In this document: in pieces, positions 19,308 to 30,449 of the stretch
Layout: every line of letters starts with the position of its first letter
Position numbering within the stretch: the first letter of the stretch is position 1
Assembly: GCA_938084135.1 (NCBI GenBank)
Contig: CALKDS010000006.1
Span: 1-62,831, forward strand
DNA from: an uncultured Flavobacteriales bacterium
GTDB taxonomy: Bacteria > Bacteroidota > Bacteroidia > Flavobacteriales > Schleiferiaceae
Reading direction: 5' to 3'
DNA length: 62,831 nt
Notes under the pieces: model-generated
Told to the model about the DNA's origin: nothing
Databases searched by the model: none
The model's input: only the letters and a program-made list of their open reading frames with translations
Made by a program: the position numbers and the translations under genes

Positions 19308-22300
19308 ATGGGTGGTTTAGAATTGCGTAAAGCATCGGTTTCTGTTTTTAGCGCAAGTGCCGGAGCTGGAAAAACATATCGGCTTGTTGCGGAATACATT
19401 GTTACAGCTCTCAGTGACATAAATAACCCGAAAAAATTCTCATCAATACTGGCTTTAACATTTACTAATAAAGCCGCCAATGAGATGAAAAGAAGAATCC
19501 TGGAAACACTCAAGGAATTCTCTGAAAACCCAAACCTTGGAACATCATCAGATATAGGTATAACAATAAAAGATATTTTAGGAATTTCGCAAAATGAACT
19601 TGCTCATAGGTCTCGAATTGTACTTCAAGAGATGCTTCATGATTATGGCTCAATTGCAATCGGAACATTAGACCAGTTTACGTATCGGTTAGTTCGCACA
19701 TTTGCCATAGAATTAGGCCTTCCCGGGAAATTTGAAGTAGAAATTGAACAGGACGTTCTTTTAGATTTAGCAGTAAACAGGCTACTTCAAGACATTGGTA
19801 AACAGCCTTCTTTGACTGAACTTTTAGTACAATTTGCAAAGTCAAATATTGATAATGAGAAAAATGCTGACATATTCCCGGCCTTACTTGAAATGTCTCA
19901 GCAATTAACAAAAGAGAATTCTATTAATGCCCTGAAAAGCCTTAATAAATGGTCGCTAGAACAACATAAGGAGGCTCAAGGATCATTAAGAAAACTTGAA
20001 AAGCATTTTCAGGAAATATCCCATGACATAAGCCTCACCCTTTCAAATATCTTCAGTAAAATACCAGATGAATTCATTTCTCACTATGACTGGTGGGTCA
20101 AGTTGATGAACCGATTAAATCTTGATGACCCCAATGGTTGGGTTCTTAGTAAGAGCTTGACGGAAATAACAAACGACCCTGGAAAAATCATCAAAAAAAT
20201 TTTTTTAAAAGAGATAATAGTTTATGCTCATGCTTTGGAAGAGATTAAGATTCAATTGCTCAGAATACAAGATATAAGTACTAAGGCAATTTTATTAAAT
20301 GAGATTAGAAGAAACGATCGAACAACATCGGTATTAGCAGAGCTATCAAAGAAGTTGGAATCAATTTTTGAGGAATCTAATATTCAACCCTTATGGAAGT
20401 TCAATCAATTAATTAATGATGAATTAAATTCTCAACCAGCGGCTTATATTTTTGAAAGAATAGGGGATCGATATAGTCATTTTTTCATTGACGAGGCTCA
20501 GGATACATCGCAATTGCAATGGAAAAACTTGTGGCCTTTGTTAGAAAATGGAACTTCAGATGGAACAAATACTGGCAGTGCTATGATTGTAGGAGACGCC
20601 AAGCAATCGATTTACAGGTGGAGGGGTTCAAATGCTGAAGAATTTCTCAATCTAATTTCCAAATCAGAATTGAAAAGTGCTCCTAGCAATTTTTTACCCT
20701 CTTTGGAGGGGCGAACTGAGCACATTAAGCTTTCTGAAAATTGGAGGAGTAGAAGAACCATTGTAGAGTTCAATAATGATTTATTTGTAGGAATAGCTCA
20801 GGCGAAAGAATTCCCAAGCGAAATCCATGGCAAGGCATATTTAGATTCATATCAAGAACCAAAAGGGCCAAACGGAGGAAGAGTTCATGCTAGAATATCT
20901 CCAGTAATATATGGACCCGATAAATTATCGAACCAACTTGAAATGCTCGTTCGAGATATTAATATAGCCCTGCAAGAGAATTGGCTTCTTAGTGATATGG
21001 CAATATTAGTAAGGACTAAAAAAGAGGGAAGAGAGGTTGCTAGAAAGATGGTAAAAGAATCAATAAATATAATTTCCCCGGAGTTACTTTCTCTTTCGGG
21101 TTCGAAATATGTTTTATCCATTATAGCCCTAATGCAATGGATGGCCCTACCAAATGAAAGATCGCGACAATGGGAATTGTTACTCTCAATTCATGAGGCT
21201 GATATTTGGAAAATCAATGTAGAATTATTACATCGCTACGGGGAAAATATTTCAGACGGGAAGACGCATGAGTTTAATATTTTGTTGAAAGAGATATTAC
21301 CAGGATTTGATATACATATTGCCAGGCAACTGAGCCTTTATGAATTAGGAGAGTATATCGTTCGGGCTTTAAAAATAGATGTGAAACCTGATCCATTTGT
21401 TCTTTCACTGCTAGACAAGCTTCATGATTTTTCAAGAAAAAAAGGGAATTATATAGATGCTTTTCTTTTGGAATATTCAAGAAATAAAGATAAATGGAGC
21501 TTATCCTCTACTGAAGGGATTGATGCGATTAATGTTATGACCATTCATAAGTCAAAGGGATTGGAATTTTCTCTGGTATTTGTCCCTTTTACGTCTTTCT
21601 CTGTAAAAAATGATGAAAAAATTTGGTTTAATATAGAGTATGATACGATTTTTGGTTTAGATCAGGATTCGCCCCCTTCTACATTGCTTTCTTTAAAATC
21701 TTTTAACAAGTTTCCTGTATTGAAGTCAGCTATGGAAAACGTTCATCCTGAATATGTAAAACGCTCAATAGGTTCTACAGAAGAAAGAATTTTTGATGAT
21801 ATGAACTTATTATATGTGGCTTTTACCAGAGCTAAAGATGCGCTAACTATATATTTAACACCATCCACATATGGTGACATCATTATTTCTCAATTGAAAA
21901 GGAAATATAATTTTGATGATGAGCTTATTATTGGGACATGGCCATCGAAGCCACGGAGAAAAACCAATGATGATTCATTTAAATTAGAAACGAATTTCAG
22001 TAAAGACTGGACAGATCGAGTAAGACTTGCTAAAAAAAATGATTCTGGCCCTGAACAGAGAATTGGTAATTCAGTACATCGAGTACTTGAGAGAATTCGC
22101 AATCCTGAGGACTTATCTAAAGCAATGCATATTACTCAGAAGGAATTTCTTTGGAATAAAGAAGAATATGATTTTATTTTCAATCGAGTTAATAAAGTTT
22201 TGACAGATCCAAGGCTTAAGGAATTATTTGAAGGGAATCAGATATATTCGGAAAGACCACTTATTGTTCCTGGGAAGGGTATCTATCGGCCTGATAGGCT

Positions 22301-22475
22301 TGTAAAGTGTCGAGATGGATCTTGGGTTGTAGTTGATTACAAAACCGGAGAACACAATGAAAAGTATGGGATTAAAATAAAAGATTACGCAAAGGAGTTA
22401 GAACCAACTTTAGGGTCATTGCCGAAAACAATGCTGCTTTACCTTCGTGATAAAATTGAAATATATGAGAACTAA
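19308..22475 (+). CDS. AddA-like UvrD-family helicase with RecB-type nuclease domain
   Basis: 1055 residues. All the superfamily 1 helicase motifs are visible: Walker [10 protein letters not shown] (15-23), [23 protein letters not shown] (Walker B, near residue 395), [31 protein letters not shown] and [17 protein letters not shown]. The last 130 residues carry the PD-(D/E)xK nuclease: [10 protein letters not shown], then [21 protein letters not shown] with the Asp and Lys of the active site. It is the catalytic partner of AddAB-type double-strand-break resection. The likely AddB partner is encoded far away at 45.5 kb. The end overlaps the start of kbl by 11 bp. Confidence 0.88.
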   Translation: MGGLELRKASVSVFSASAGAGKTYRLVAEYIVTALSDINNPKKFSSILALTFTNKAANEMKRRILETLKEFSENPNLGTSSDIGITIKDILGISQNELAHRSRIVLQEMLHDYGSIAIGTLDQFTYRLVRTFAIELGLPGKFEVEIEQDVLLDLAVNRLLQDIGKQPSLTELLVQFAKSNIDNEKNADIFPALLEMSQQLTKENSINALKSLNKWSLEQHKEAQGSLRKLEKHFQEISHDISLTLSNIFSKIPDEFISHYDWWVKLMNRLNLDDPNGWVLSKSLTEITNDPGKIIKKIFLKEIIVYAHALEEIKIQLLRIQDISTKAILLNEIRRNDRTTSVLAELSKKLESIFEESNIQPLWKFNQLINDELNSQPAAYIFERIGDRYSHFFIDEAQDTSQLQWKNLWPLLENGTSDGTNTGSAMIVGDAKQSIYRWRGSNAEEFLNLISKSELKSAPSNFLPSLEGRTEHIKLSENWRSRRTIVEFNNDLFVGIAQAKEFPSEIHGKAYLDSYQEPKGPNGGRVHARISPVIYGPDKLSNQLEMLVRDINIALQENWLLSDMAILVRTKKEGREVARKMVKESINIISPELLSLSGSKYVLSIIALMQWMALPNERSRQWELLLSIHEADIWKINVELLHRYGENISDGKTHEFNILLKEILPGFDIHIARQLSLYELGEYIVRALKIDVKPDPFVLSLLDKLHDFSRKKGNYIDAFLLEYSRNKDKWSLSSTEGIDAINVMTIHKSKGLEFSLVFVPFTSFSVKNDEKIWFNIEYDTIFGLDQDSPPSTLLSLKSFNKFPVLKSAMENVHPEYVKRSIGSTEERIFDDMNLLYVAFTRAKDALTIYLTPSTYGDIIISQLKRKYNFDDELIIGTWPSKPRRKTNDDSFKLETNFSKDWTDRVRLAKKNDSGPEQRIGNSVHRVLERIRNPEDLSKAMHITQKEFLWNKEEYDFIFNRVNKVLTDPRLKELFEGNQIYSERPLIVPGKGIYRPDRLVKCRDGSWVVVDYKTGEHNEKYGIKIKDYAKELEPTLGSLPKTMLLYLRDKIEIYEN
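22440..22447 (+). promoter_or_regulatory. Candidate -7 element of kbl inside the addA-like gene
   Basis: TACCTTCG, 17 nt before the kbl ATG 22465 and inside the coding end of the upstream gene. It may give kbl independent expression. Confidence 0.35.
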
Positions 22476-23664
22476 AGAAGAATTTTATTCTAAATTAAAA
22501 GTAGAGCTGAAGAGTTTAAAGGATCAGGGACTTTTTAAAACGGAGCGGATTATTTCGTCTACTCAAGATGCTTTAATTACTCTTGATGACGGCTCTGAAG
22601 TGCTCAACTTCTGTTCAAATAATTATTTAGGGCTCAGCAGTCATCCAAGTGTTTTAGAAGCAGCAAGGAACACATTAAATACCCATGGATTTGGAATGAG
22701 TTCAGTTCGATTTATATGTGGGACTCAGGATATTCATAGGACCTTGGAACTTAAACTTGCAGAATTTTTACATACTGAAGACACAATATTATATGCAGCA
22801 GCATTTGATGCAAATGGCGGAGTTTTTGAACCATTGCTGGGGGAAAATGACGCTATTATTAGTGATAGTCTAAATCATGCATCAATTATTGATGGTGTGA
22901 GGCTTTGCAAGTCAAAGAGGTTTCGTTATAAGAATAACGATATGAGAGATTTAGAAGACCAATTGGTGGCAGCTGACAATAATAAGGCAAGAACAAAACT
23001 GATAGTCACGGATGGTGTTTTTTCAATGGATGGCTATGTAGCTCAATTAGATAAAATTTGTGATTTGGCTGACAAGTATAATGCATTAGTTTTAGTTGAT
23101 GAATGCCACGCAACAGGGCTAATAGGGAAAACTGGCCGTGGTTCTATGGAGCTTAGAAATGTTTTAGGGAGAGTAGACATTATTACTGGGACTCTTGGAA
23201 AGGCATTAGGTGGAGCAATGGGAGGCTTTACAACAGGAAGAAGTGAATTAATAAGTATGCTTCGCCAACGATCTAGACCGTATTTGTTTAGCAATTCTTT
23301 GGCGCCATCTATTGTTGGAGCGTCTATTGCAGTTCTAGATTTAATAAGTAGTTCAACGATACTTAGAGATAAGCTTCAAAAAAATGTGACTCATTTTAAG
23401 AATGGTATTAAATCTGCTGGTTTTGATTTAAAAGATGGAGAATCAGCAATTGTTCCGGTAATGTTATATGATGCGGAACTGTCCCAAAAGTTTGCAGATG
23501 CTCTTTTAAAGAAAGGAATTTATGTTATCGGATTCTTTTTCCCCGTTGTTCCTAAAGGACAGGCTAGAATTAGAGTGCAATTGAGCGCGGCACATGAACC
23601 TGAACATATTGATAAATGTATAGCCTCGTTTATAGAGGTAGGAAGAGACTTAAAAGTGCTTTAA
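22465..23664 (+). CDS. kbl: 2-amino-3-ketobutyrate CoA ligase / glycine C-acetyltransferase
   Basis: 399 residues from ATG 22465, the usual Kbl length; a GTG at 22447 would add six residues. It belongs to the alpha-oxoamine synthase family of PLP enzymes. Motifs: NFCSNNYLGLSSHP, DSLNHASIIDGVRLCKS, VDECHATGLIGKTGRGS, and the PLP-binding lysine K246 in TGTLGKALGGAMGG. It splits 2-amino-3-ketobutyrate with CoA into glycine and acetyl-CoA in threonine breakdown. Threonine dehydrogenase is not nearby. Related synthases (serine palmitoyltransferase, KBL, AONS) are alike, but the CGTQDIHRTLE wording is Kbl-like. Its stop codon abuts the stop of the next, convergent gene with no base between. Confidence 0.88.
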   Translation: MRTKEEFYSKLKVELKSLKDQGLFKTERIISSTQDALITLDDGSEVLNFCSNNYLGLSSHPSVLEAARNTLNTHGFGMSSVRFICGTQDIHRTLELKLAEFLHTEDTILYAAAFDANGGVFEPLLGENDAIISDSLNHASIIDGVRLCKSKRFRYKNNDMRDLEDQLVAADNNKARTKLIVTDGVFSMDGYVAQLDKICDLADKYNALVLVDECHATGLIGKTGRGSMELRNVLGRVDIITGTLGKALGGAMGGFTTGRSELISMLRQRSRPYLFSNSLAPSIVGASIAVLDLISSSTILRDKLQKNVTHFKNGIKSAGFDLKDGESAIVPVMLYDAELSQKFADALLKKGIYVIGFFFPVVPKGQARIRVQLSAAHEPEHIDKCIASFIEVGRDLKVL

Positions 23665-25035
23665 TTAGTCATTGGTAAGCACTAAAAAACTATTGGGGTC
23701 AAGAAATATATCACCACTTCTTTTAATCGTTACGTCTTCCCCATTGAACCAATTTGTATACTCACCTTTAGGCGCATTTGTGTATGTTACTTGAGCTTGT
23801 TCGCTATCAAAGTTTAAGAAAACAATAACATTGTTTCTGCCTTTTTTGCGGCTAAAAGCATACACGGATTTATTGCCTGTTTTAATACGTGTTTGATCTC
23901 CTCCCCACCCACCATTTGCAAGGCTAATTTGACTTTTTTTCAAAGCTAGAGCTTTGGAATAAAATTCAGTTTGTGAAGGTGTTTCCCAGTCAATAGTATC
24001 TCGGGAAAAAAACCGTAAGCTTTTATTTAAACCAACCTCCTGTCCGGAGTAGATGAGGGGCATACCTTGAGACATTGTCGAACATAATATAAATGCGGGT
24101 TGGGCATTTGCTCCAATCCGACTTTCCACTGTGCCGTTCCAAGAATTCTCGTCATGATTATCGATAAAGTACATTCTGTAACCATCTGAAGGGAATATGC
24201 TTTTTTGTTTTTGTAAATATTCGTCTATTACTTGAACATCTTGCCCTTCTCCCGCAACTTTGTTTATTATATGATGGAATTCCCAACCATAAGTCATGTC
24301 AAAATTAGAATTATGTAAAGGAATGTGCTCAGACTCAGCAAGCATAAAGATGTCTTTTTTTTCACCTCTTAAAAATGTATTGGTTTCTTTCCAAAATTCA
24401 TCAGTTTGTCCTCCTGCCATATCACATCGGAAACCGTCTATTTGAAAATTAGTTATCCACCATAACATTTCTTGTTTCATTTCTTCCTGCATGGCAATAT
24501 TTTTATAATCTAATTCTGCCACATCTGTCCAGTCTGTAGGGTTATTATGGTCGTCACGGCCATTTGAAATAACGCCAGTAGATTCATCTTTATAATAGTA
24601 GTCCGGGTGCTCATTTAACCAATCATGATCCCATGCGGTATGATTTGGAACCCAATCTAGAATTAGCTTTAATCCTAATTTATGGGCATTTGAAACTAGC
24701 TCTAAGAACTCTTGCTCTGATCCAAATTCAGAATTTATAGCTGTATAATCACTTATGGAATAGTACGAGCCCAATACACCTTTCCGTTTAATTTTACCTA
24801 TCGGCTGAATAGGCATTAGCCAGAGTATGTCTACTCCCATTTTTTTTAGTCTTGGAAGGTGATTTTGGAAGGCTGAAAATGTACCTTCAGGAGTATATTG
24901 TCGAATGTTGACTTCATAGATATTCGAGCCTTTTGACCATTTTGGATGAAAAGGGTGATCGGAATCGGATAATTTAGAATGCTCACTGCAGGACAGGAAG
25001 CTGAGAATAAGAGGCAGTAAAAATATCTTTTTCAT
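23665..25035 (-). CDS. GH13 alpha-amylase, lipoprotein
   Basis: 456 residues with lipobox FLSC (C16), so it is membrane-anchored outside the cytoplasm. GH13 regions in order: DWVPNHTAW, DGFRCDMAGG (nucleophile Asp), MLAESEHIPLHNSNFDMTYGWEF (acid Glu), and FIDNHDENSWNG (transition-state Asp). A short C-terminal beta domain follows. Enzymes of this type cut alpha-1,4-glucan oligomers. It is the last gene of the seven-gene maltodextrin/glycolysis unit, 18 bp after the other GH13 gene. Confidence 0.88.
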   Translation of the reverse strand: MKKIFLLPLILSFLSCSEHSKLSDSDHPFHPKWSKGSNIYEVNIRQYTPEGTFSAFQNHLPRLKKMGVDILWLMPIQPIGKIKRKGVLGSYYSISDYTAINSEFGSEQEFLELVSNAHKLGLKLILDWVPNHTAWDHDWLNEHPDYYYKDESTGVISNGRDDHNNPTDWTDVAELDYKNIAMQEEMKQEMLWWITNFQIDGFRCDMAGGQTDEFWKETNTFLRGEKKDIFMLAESEHIPLHNSNFDMTYGWEFHHIINKVAGEGQDVQVIDEYLQKQKSIFPSDGYRMYFIDNHDENSWNGTVESRIGANAQPAFILCSTMSQGMPLIYSGQEVGLNKSLRFFSRDTIDWETPSQTEFYSKALALKKSQISLANGGWGGDQTRIKTGNKSVYAFSRKKGRNNVIVFLNFDSEQAQVTYTNAPKGEYTNWFNGEDVTIKRSGDIFLDPNSFLVLTND

Positions 25036-25053
25036 TTTATTATTAATCTATAT

Positions 25054-27432
25054 TTATGATGCTAGATAAACGAAACCATAAGGTGGAATTACAATTTGGC
25101 TAATCCCCAATTCTCCTTTTCCAGCAATCACTTTTCCCGGAGAGGTTATTTTTCTTGTGAATGAATTTGGTCCATTATTTAATATTATTTCAACCTTAGT
25201 ATCTAAATAACTCCTGGTAATATATAACACGTCTTTTCTTGGAGCTTGGACTTCAGTAAATCCAAAATTTAAGGCCATGTTTTGCCTTCGCGCGTTTACA
25301 ATATTCTGAACTGTATTTCTTAACGCAATTTCGCTTGAATTATATCCATTGAATTTCATCATCCTACGATTATCAGGATCATTTGCCCCAGGCATTCCAT
25401 ATTCATCGCCATAATAGATCACAGGGACCCCAGGGATTGAGTGATTGAATGCGTGTAATAAAGCAAGCTTATAATAAGAAACAGAGTCTCCAGCCCCTAT
25501 CTCACGGGTATATCCGGCTAACTTTGTATCTTCTCCAGGGGTGATTTCTTTACCGGCAATAGAGATAAATCGAGGCCTATCCTGATTCCCGGAAATATTT
25601 CCCATTAAATGGTGAAATCCATAAGTCTTAAGACTGGTCTCTAAAACTCCCATGAGTTGCGTCGCATCTCCATTCAGATCAGCAAAAAAATTCACGGCAG
25701 CATCATAAAGGTTGAAGTCAAATTGAGCATCCAGTAATCCGGGACCGATATAACTAGATATTAAATCAGGAGACCCATAAGTTTCGCCAATTTGAAATAT
25801 TCGTTTTCTTTTATCGGTAATTACCTCTGTTTTTATTTTTTTTGTTAAAGTTCTCCAAAAAAGAAAATCTACATGCTTTGTTGCATCATGGCGATAACCA
25901 TCAAAACCATAGTCTCGAACCCATACCAATGCCGAATCAGTCATTGGATTAACAACTTCAGGTCGGCGCAAATCTAAAGTGGGTAGATGAGTATCGAACC
26001 ATGTTGTTAATCTATGAGAGTCCCATTTTTCAGTATTTAGACTTCCATCTTCAAGATAAAGGGATGTGGCCCACTCCGGGTGCTTTTCATAAATCGGGTG
26101 ATCTAAATGAATATGATTAGCGACATAATCTACTAAAACGTTTAAATCTTTTGAATGCGCTGAATTCAACAATTTTTTTATGGACTTTTTTGATGCTAAA
26201 CGGCTATCAGGGAGAACTGAACTTATTGGCCAATAGCCGTGATAACCTGAAAATTTGGTTTCAACGCCTCCTTTGTCCCATAAACCCCATGCTCCTTCAG
26301 GATTTTTCCCAATGGGAGAAAGCCAAACGGTATTAAAGCCAAAATTTTTGAAATACCCACTATCAAGTATGTTGATCAAACCCTCTAAGTCCCCCCCCAT
26401 ATAATCTGCTATTGGAAGAACATCACTTTGGTCTAATGGCCTATCATTCATATAATTTCCATTGGAGAAACGGTCGACCATCAAAAAATATAATGTTGAT
26501 GCCTCCCAGTCTTGGCGATTTAATTTTGTAGTTGACCGAATAACACCAAGCTTATCGAAAGGAATTAGAATATCATTACTGATTTGTGATTCATTTTGTG
26601 AGTATAAATGAAGATGGTTTCGATCCCTCCATTTATCTTTTTCGGGAAGCTCTATCCATAATTCTCCATTTTTATTTCTTCGTATTGACTTTTTGGGAAT
26701 TAAACTCGTGTTCCATAATGCGTGAACAATCTGATCTCCGGGCAAGCTATCAATCCTTATATTTTGTCTCTTTAAACCGTTGACCTGAACGTCAAAAGTA
26801 TTCCGTACTCTTAGAGGTTGACACGGTTTGGTTTCCTCTTGGACTATTAATTGATGATTATAGCCACCCATGCCATTGCTGACTATGTCATAGGAATTTT
26901 TTGGAATGATCTCCTCACGTCCGTTGACATAAAATTTAAATTCAAATTGACCGGCAGATAGGTTTAAATTTAATATGTGCCTACCCTTAGAAGAGTCGGG
27001 TAGTTTCGAATATCTCATGGGCATAGATGTTCTATTCCAATCATTAAAACTACCAAAAACATAAATAGAGTCATTCTGCTCTTTACCGTCGTACTCAATT
27101 TGAATTTCTTGCAAATAATCTTGTCTGATTATCAATGAGAAGTCGCCATTATCTGTATGAAATGTAACATGACCAAGGGGCTGTTTCATTCTTCCCTTAA
27201 TTAGGTACAGTGAAGAGTCTTTTCGAAAAGTTACCATCAAACCATTTGGCCAGGTGATCGAATTTACATCTCCGATTATGTAGTCTTGAGTATATAGTTT
27301 TGTTACTTCTCCTTGAATTTTTAAAGGCTTATATCCCAGATCATTGATATAAGGACCGTCAATTGTTTTAATGTCAGTGCAACTGTTAAGAGCAAGACAA
27401 GTTAGGAATGAAGCAAGAGCCAGAATTCGCAT
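25054..27432 (-). CDS. GH13 neopullulanase/cyclomaltodextrinase-like lipoprotein
   Basis: 792 residues with lipobox LNSC (C18). Residues 110-195 look like a glycogen-binding early-set domain (FGSFNDWNRTSMPM, FEFKFYVNGRE). A larger N-terminal beta region precedes it. The catalytic barrel starts near 310 (STLYFLMVDRFSNGN) with VDYVANHIHLDHPI, DGYRHDATKHVDF (nucleophile Asp), QIGETYG (acid Glu) and YYGDEYGMPGANDPDNRRMM. This matches extracytoplasmic maltodextrin-cleaving enzymes related to SusA-type neopullulanase. It would trim starch fragments to maltose for import. Confidence 0.88.
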   Translation of the reverse strand: MRILALASFLTCLALNSCTDIKTIDGPYINDLGYKPLKIQGEVTKLYTQDYIIGDVNSITWPNGLMVTFRKDSSLYLIKGRMKQPLGHVTFHTDNGDFSLIIRQDYLQEIQIEYDGKEQNDSIYVFGSFNDWNRTSMPMRYSKLPDSSKGRHILNLNLSAGQFEFKFYVNGREEIIPKNSYDIVSNGMGGYNHQLIVQEETKPCQPLRVRNTFDVQVNGLKRQNIRIDSLPGDQIVHALWNTSLIPKKSIRRNKNGELWIELPEKDKWRDRNHLHLYSQNESQISNDILIPFDKLGVIRSTTKLNRQDWEASTLYFLMVDRFSNGNYMNDRPLDQSDVLPIADYMGGDLEGLINILDSGYFKNFGFNTVWLSPIGKNPEGAWGLWDKGGVETKFSGYHGYWPISSVLPDSRLASKKSIKKLLNSAHSKDLNVLVDYVANHIHLDHPIYEKHPEWATSLYLEDGSLNTEKWDSHRLTTWFDTHLPTLDLRRPEVVNPMTDSALVWVRDYGFDGYRHDATKHVDFLFWRTLTKKIKTEVITDKRKRIFQIGETYGSPDLISSYIGPGLLDAQFDFNLYDAAVNFFADLNGDATQLMGVLETSLKTYGFHHLMGNISGNQDRPRFISIAGKEITPGEDTKLAGYTREIGAGDSVSYYKLALLHAFNHSIPGVPVIYYGDEYGMPGANDPDNRRMMKFNGYNSSEIALRNTVQNIVNARRQNMALNFGFTEVQAPRKDVLYITRSYLDTKVEIILNNGPNSFTRKITSPGKVIAGKGELGISQIVIPPYGFVYLAS

Positions 27433-27483
27433 TTTAAAAATATTGTGTAAAAATCAAATCTAAATGTTTAAAATAGAACTAAC

Positions 27484-29775
27484 CTAAAGAATCGTATTAC
27501 TGTTAAAATTCTCACCATTTTTTAAACTGATTTTCTTTTCGAAAACGAAAAATTCTACAGAATCTCCTTTAATATTGGAAACGTTAAAATCATTTTGTCC
27601 TATGACAATTCGTAAAACGTTATTACGCCACCGTAATTTAAATGTTAATCTAGACCATTTCTTTGGCAATTCTGGCTCAAAATGTAAATCATCACTGATG
27701 ATTTTCATACCTCCAAATCCATATACGATTGACATCCATGTCCCTCCCATTGCGGTAATATGGAGGCCTTCGTGAACTTCATTGTTATAATCATCTAAAT
27801 CAAGACGAGAAGTACGCAAATAAAGTTCGTAAGCCTTTTCTTTATATCCAAGGCGATTTGCAAGGATACTGTGAACACTGGGGCTTAAGGAGCTTTCATG
27901 CACAGTAAGAGGTTCATAGAAATCAAAATTTTTCCTAAGTACCTCTAAGGAAGTTTGATCTTCGAAAAAAAACATCCCTTGAAGGGTATCGGCTTGCTTT
28001 ATAAAGCATGATCTAAGAATACGATCCCAACTCCATTTCTGATTTATCGGGAGATCATCTTGTGGGATGTTTTTTGCTGGTGTAATCTCTTTATCAAGAA
28101 AACCGTCCTGCTGAAGAAATACATCTAGTTTTTTGCTAAAAGGGAAATAGATATTTTCCGAAATTGTCTGCCAATTCTTTAATTCCTTTAAACTTAATTT
28201 TATTTTTTTAGCAAATTCTGAATAGTTGACAAGATCTTCTTGCTCCCATCTATCGAGAGATTGAACGGTAAAGGATAAACACCATGACGCAATATAATTT
28301 GTGTAGTAGTTATTATTGACATTATTCTCATATTCATTGGGACCCGTTACCCCGAGAATAACATATTTACTACGTTCATTGCTCCAATTGACTCTTTGAG
28401 CCCAAAATCGGCAAATTGCTACTATTACTTCAAGTCCTCCTTCTTTTAAATAATCATAATCTTGTGTATGCCTGATATAATTATATATCCCATAAACAAT
28501 AGCACCATTTCGATGAATTTCTTCAAAAGTAATTTCCCATTCATTATGGCACTCTTCTCCATTCATTGTAACCATTGGATAAAGAGCAGCGCCATTTTTA
28601 AACCCTAACTTCTCAGCGTTTTCAATGGCTTTTCCAAGTTGTTTGTATCGATATACAATTAGATTTTTTGAAATTCTAGCTTCGGAAGAAGCTAAGAAAA
28701 AGGGAAGGCAGTAGGCTTCCGTATCCCAATAAGTTGAGCCTCCATACTTTTCTCCAGTAAAGCCTTTAGGACCAATATTTAATCGAGAATCTACCCCGGT
28801 AAAAGTTTGTAGTAATTGAAATATATTATATCGTATTGCTTGCTGGGCAGGGAGATCCCCTTCAATTATAATATCAGCCAATTCCCATTTTTTAAGCCAT
28901 GCGTTATTATGCTCGGTAAGTAGTGACTTAAATCCTTGATTTACTGCACTAACGGCTCTATTTTTTGCATGAATTTCTAAATTATGTATTTCTGTATTTT
29001 GAGAACTAATAACCGATACATATTTATACAATGTGTATTTTGTATTCTTTTTCGCAGAGATCTTATAATTTGTTTTTGAATAGGATTCTTTATTTGAAGA
29101 AAGCCCTTTATGTCCATCAATTCGACACTCCATAGCACATGCTACATGAAAGTTGAGTTTTTTGGTTTTGCTGTGCACAAAACCACTCTCGCCACGACTA
29201 CCTTGGTTAACACATTCCCAAAATTTTTCGTTCCAATTAGAATCAGAGTTAGTAACATTAAAATCTAGAAAAGGGATTACCTCTATACTTGCATCTTGCT
29301 CTAGTTGAATTTCATATTTTATTAATGCCAAATCATCTTGGGAAATACTTAAAAATCTTTGTGTGCAGACTTGAGCCGTAATGCCATTTTTAAGAGTGGC
29401 TTTAAATTCTCTTTTCAGAACCCCTTCCTTCATATTTAATTCACGACGAAAAGTTTTGACCGATGCAATATTTAGGTCTAGTTGTTCTGAGTTGATGGAA
29501 ATATCAATGCCTGTGAAGTTGACAGCATTTATAACTTTTGCAAAGTAATCAGGGTAGCCATTTTTCCACCAACCTACTCTAGTTTTATCTGGATAATAAA
29601 TACCGCCTACATATGTCCCCTGTAAAGAATTTCCCCCAAAATATTCTTCATTATTAGCGCGTTGTCCCATTCGGCCATTACCAAGGGAAAATAAACTTTC
29701 TGAAATAATTTGATGTGCCGGGTCCCATTTTGACTCAATTACTTTCCATTCGTTAATATCAATATTGGGCTTCAT
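27484..29775 (-). CDS. GH65 maltose phosphorylase-type enzyme
   Basis: 763 residues, normal for GH65. The central (alpha/alpha)6 barrel has GGSTYWDTEAYCLPFF, then NGEECHNEWEITFEEIHRNG (residues 405-424), which carries the general-acid glutamate, and KWSWDRILRSCFIKQADT. The C-terminal part VHEGLHITAMGGTWMSIVYGFGG forms the phosphate-binding region. No signal peptide: cytoplasmic. Phosphorolysis of maltose gives glucose and beta-glucose-1-phosphate. The adjacent beta-phosphoglucomutase strongly supports this. Trehalose or kojibiose phosphorylase activity is possible but less likely beside two alpha-amylases. Confidence 0.9.
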   Translation of the reverse strand: MKPNIDINEWKVIESKWDPAHQIISESLFSLGNGRMGQRANNEEYFGGNSLQGTYVGGIYYPDKTRVGWWKNGYPDYFAKVINAVNFTGIDISINSEQLDLNIASVKTFRRELNMKEGVLKREFKATLKNGITAQVCTQRFLSISQDDLALIKYEIQLEQDASIEVIPFLDFNVTNSDSNWNEKFWECVNQGSRGESGFVHSKTKKLNFHVACAMECRIDGHKGLSSNKESYSKTNYKISAKKNTKYTLYKYVSVISSQNTEIHNLEIHAKNRAVSAVNQGFKSLLTEHNNAWLKKWELADIIIEGDLPAQQAIRYNIFQLLQTFTGVDSRLNIGPKGFTGEKYGGSTYWDTEAYCLPFFLASSEARISKNLIVYRYKQLGKAIENAEKLGFKNGAALYPMVTMNGEECHNEWEITFEEIHRNGAIVYGIYNYIRHTQDYDYLKEGGLEVIVAICRFWAQRVNWSNERSKYVILGVTGPNEYENNVNNNYYTNYIASWCLSFTVQSLDRWEQEDLVNYSEFAKKIKLSLKELKNWQTISENIYFPFSKKLDVFLQQDGFLDKEITPAKNIPQDDLPINQKWSWDRILRSCFIKQADTLQGMFFFEDQTSLEVLRKNFDFYEPLTVHESSLSPSVHSILANRLGYKEKAYELYLRTSRLDLDDYNNEVHEGLHITAMGGTWMSIVYGFGGMKIISDDLHFEPELPKKWSRLTFKLRWRNNVLRIVIGQNDFNVSNIKGDSVEFFVFEKKISLKNGENFNSNTIL

Positions 29776-29786
29776 GTCAGGTCACA

Positions 29787-30449
29787 TTATTCTTTTATTA
29801 TACATTCTGATATAAATAATTTGATATCGAGAATCTCTTCTAAAGAGTCAATAACTACTTCAGCACCCTCTAAATTAACGGTGCTTCCTATTGCTACGCA
29901 CTTCATCTGCGCATTTTTTGCCGCAAATATTCCAGATTGGGCATCTTCAAATACCAGACATTGCTCAGGCAATAAGTTTAACAGCTCAGCTCCGCGCAGA
30001 AAAACTTCAGGATTAGGCTTAGATAAAGAAACAATAGTTCCATCTACTATTTCATCAAATGAATTTATCAGGTTGACTTTTTTAAGAATTGGAATTGCAT
30101 TTTTAGATGCTGAACCAAGGGCTATTTTAAAACCGCATTGTTTCGATTCTTTTATTAATTTAGAAACGCCGGGAAGGAGTTCTTTTGGACTTATTTGGGA
30201 TATACAATCAAGATAAAATTTATTTTTAATATCTAACCAATATTTTTTTTCTTTTTCAGATAAAGAGATTCCTCCCCAATTTAATATTTTCTCCAAGGAA
30301 TCAATTCGAGAAACTCCTTTTAACTTTTCGTTTTCAATTTCCCCAAATGGTATTTTAAGGCTTTCAGCTATTTTCTTCCAAGCAATGAAATGATACTTTG
30401 CAGTATCTACGATAACACCATCTAAATCAAAAATTAGAGCACGAATCAA
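29787..30449 (-). CDS. pgmB: Beta-phosphoglucomutase
   Basis: 220 residues of the HAD superfamily: FDLDGVIVDTA with nucleophile D8 and acid/base D10, then the four-helix cap with LKGVSRIDSLEKIL, then LGSASKNA, KPNPEVFLRGAELL and VFEDAQSGIFAAKNAQM. The cap residues and the SASKNA motif are those of beta-PGM, which turns beta-glucose-1-phosphate into glucose-6-phosphate. The start overlaps the stop of the kinase gene by 4 bp and its stop lies 11 bp before the GH65 gene, so the three are co-translated. Confidence 0.92.
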   Translation of the reverse strand: MIRALIFDLDGVIVDTAKYHFIAWKKIAESLKIPFGEIENEKLKGVSRIDSLEKILNWGGISLSEKEKKYWLDIKNKFYLDCISQISPKELLPGVSKLIKESKQCGFKIALGSASKNAIPILKKVNLINSFDEIVDGTIVSLSKPNPEVFLRGAELLNLLPEQCLVFEDAQSGIFAAKNAQMKCVAIGSTVNLEGAEVVIDSLEEILDIKLFISECIIKE

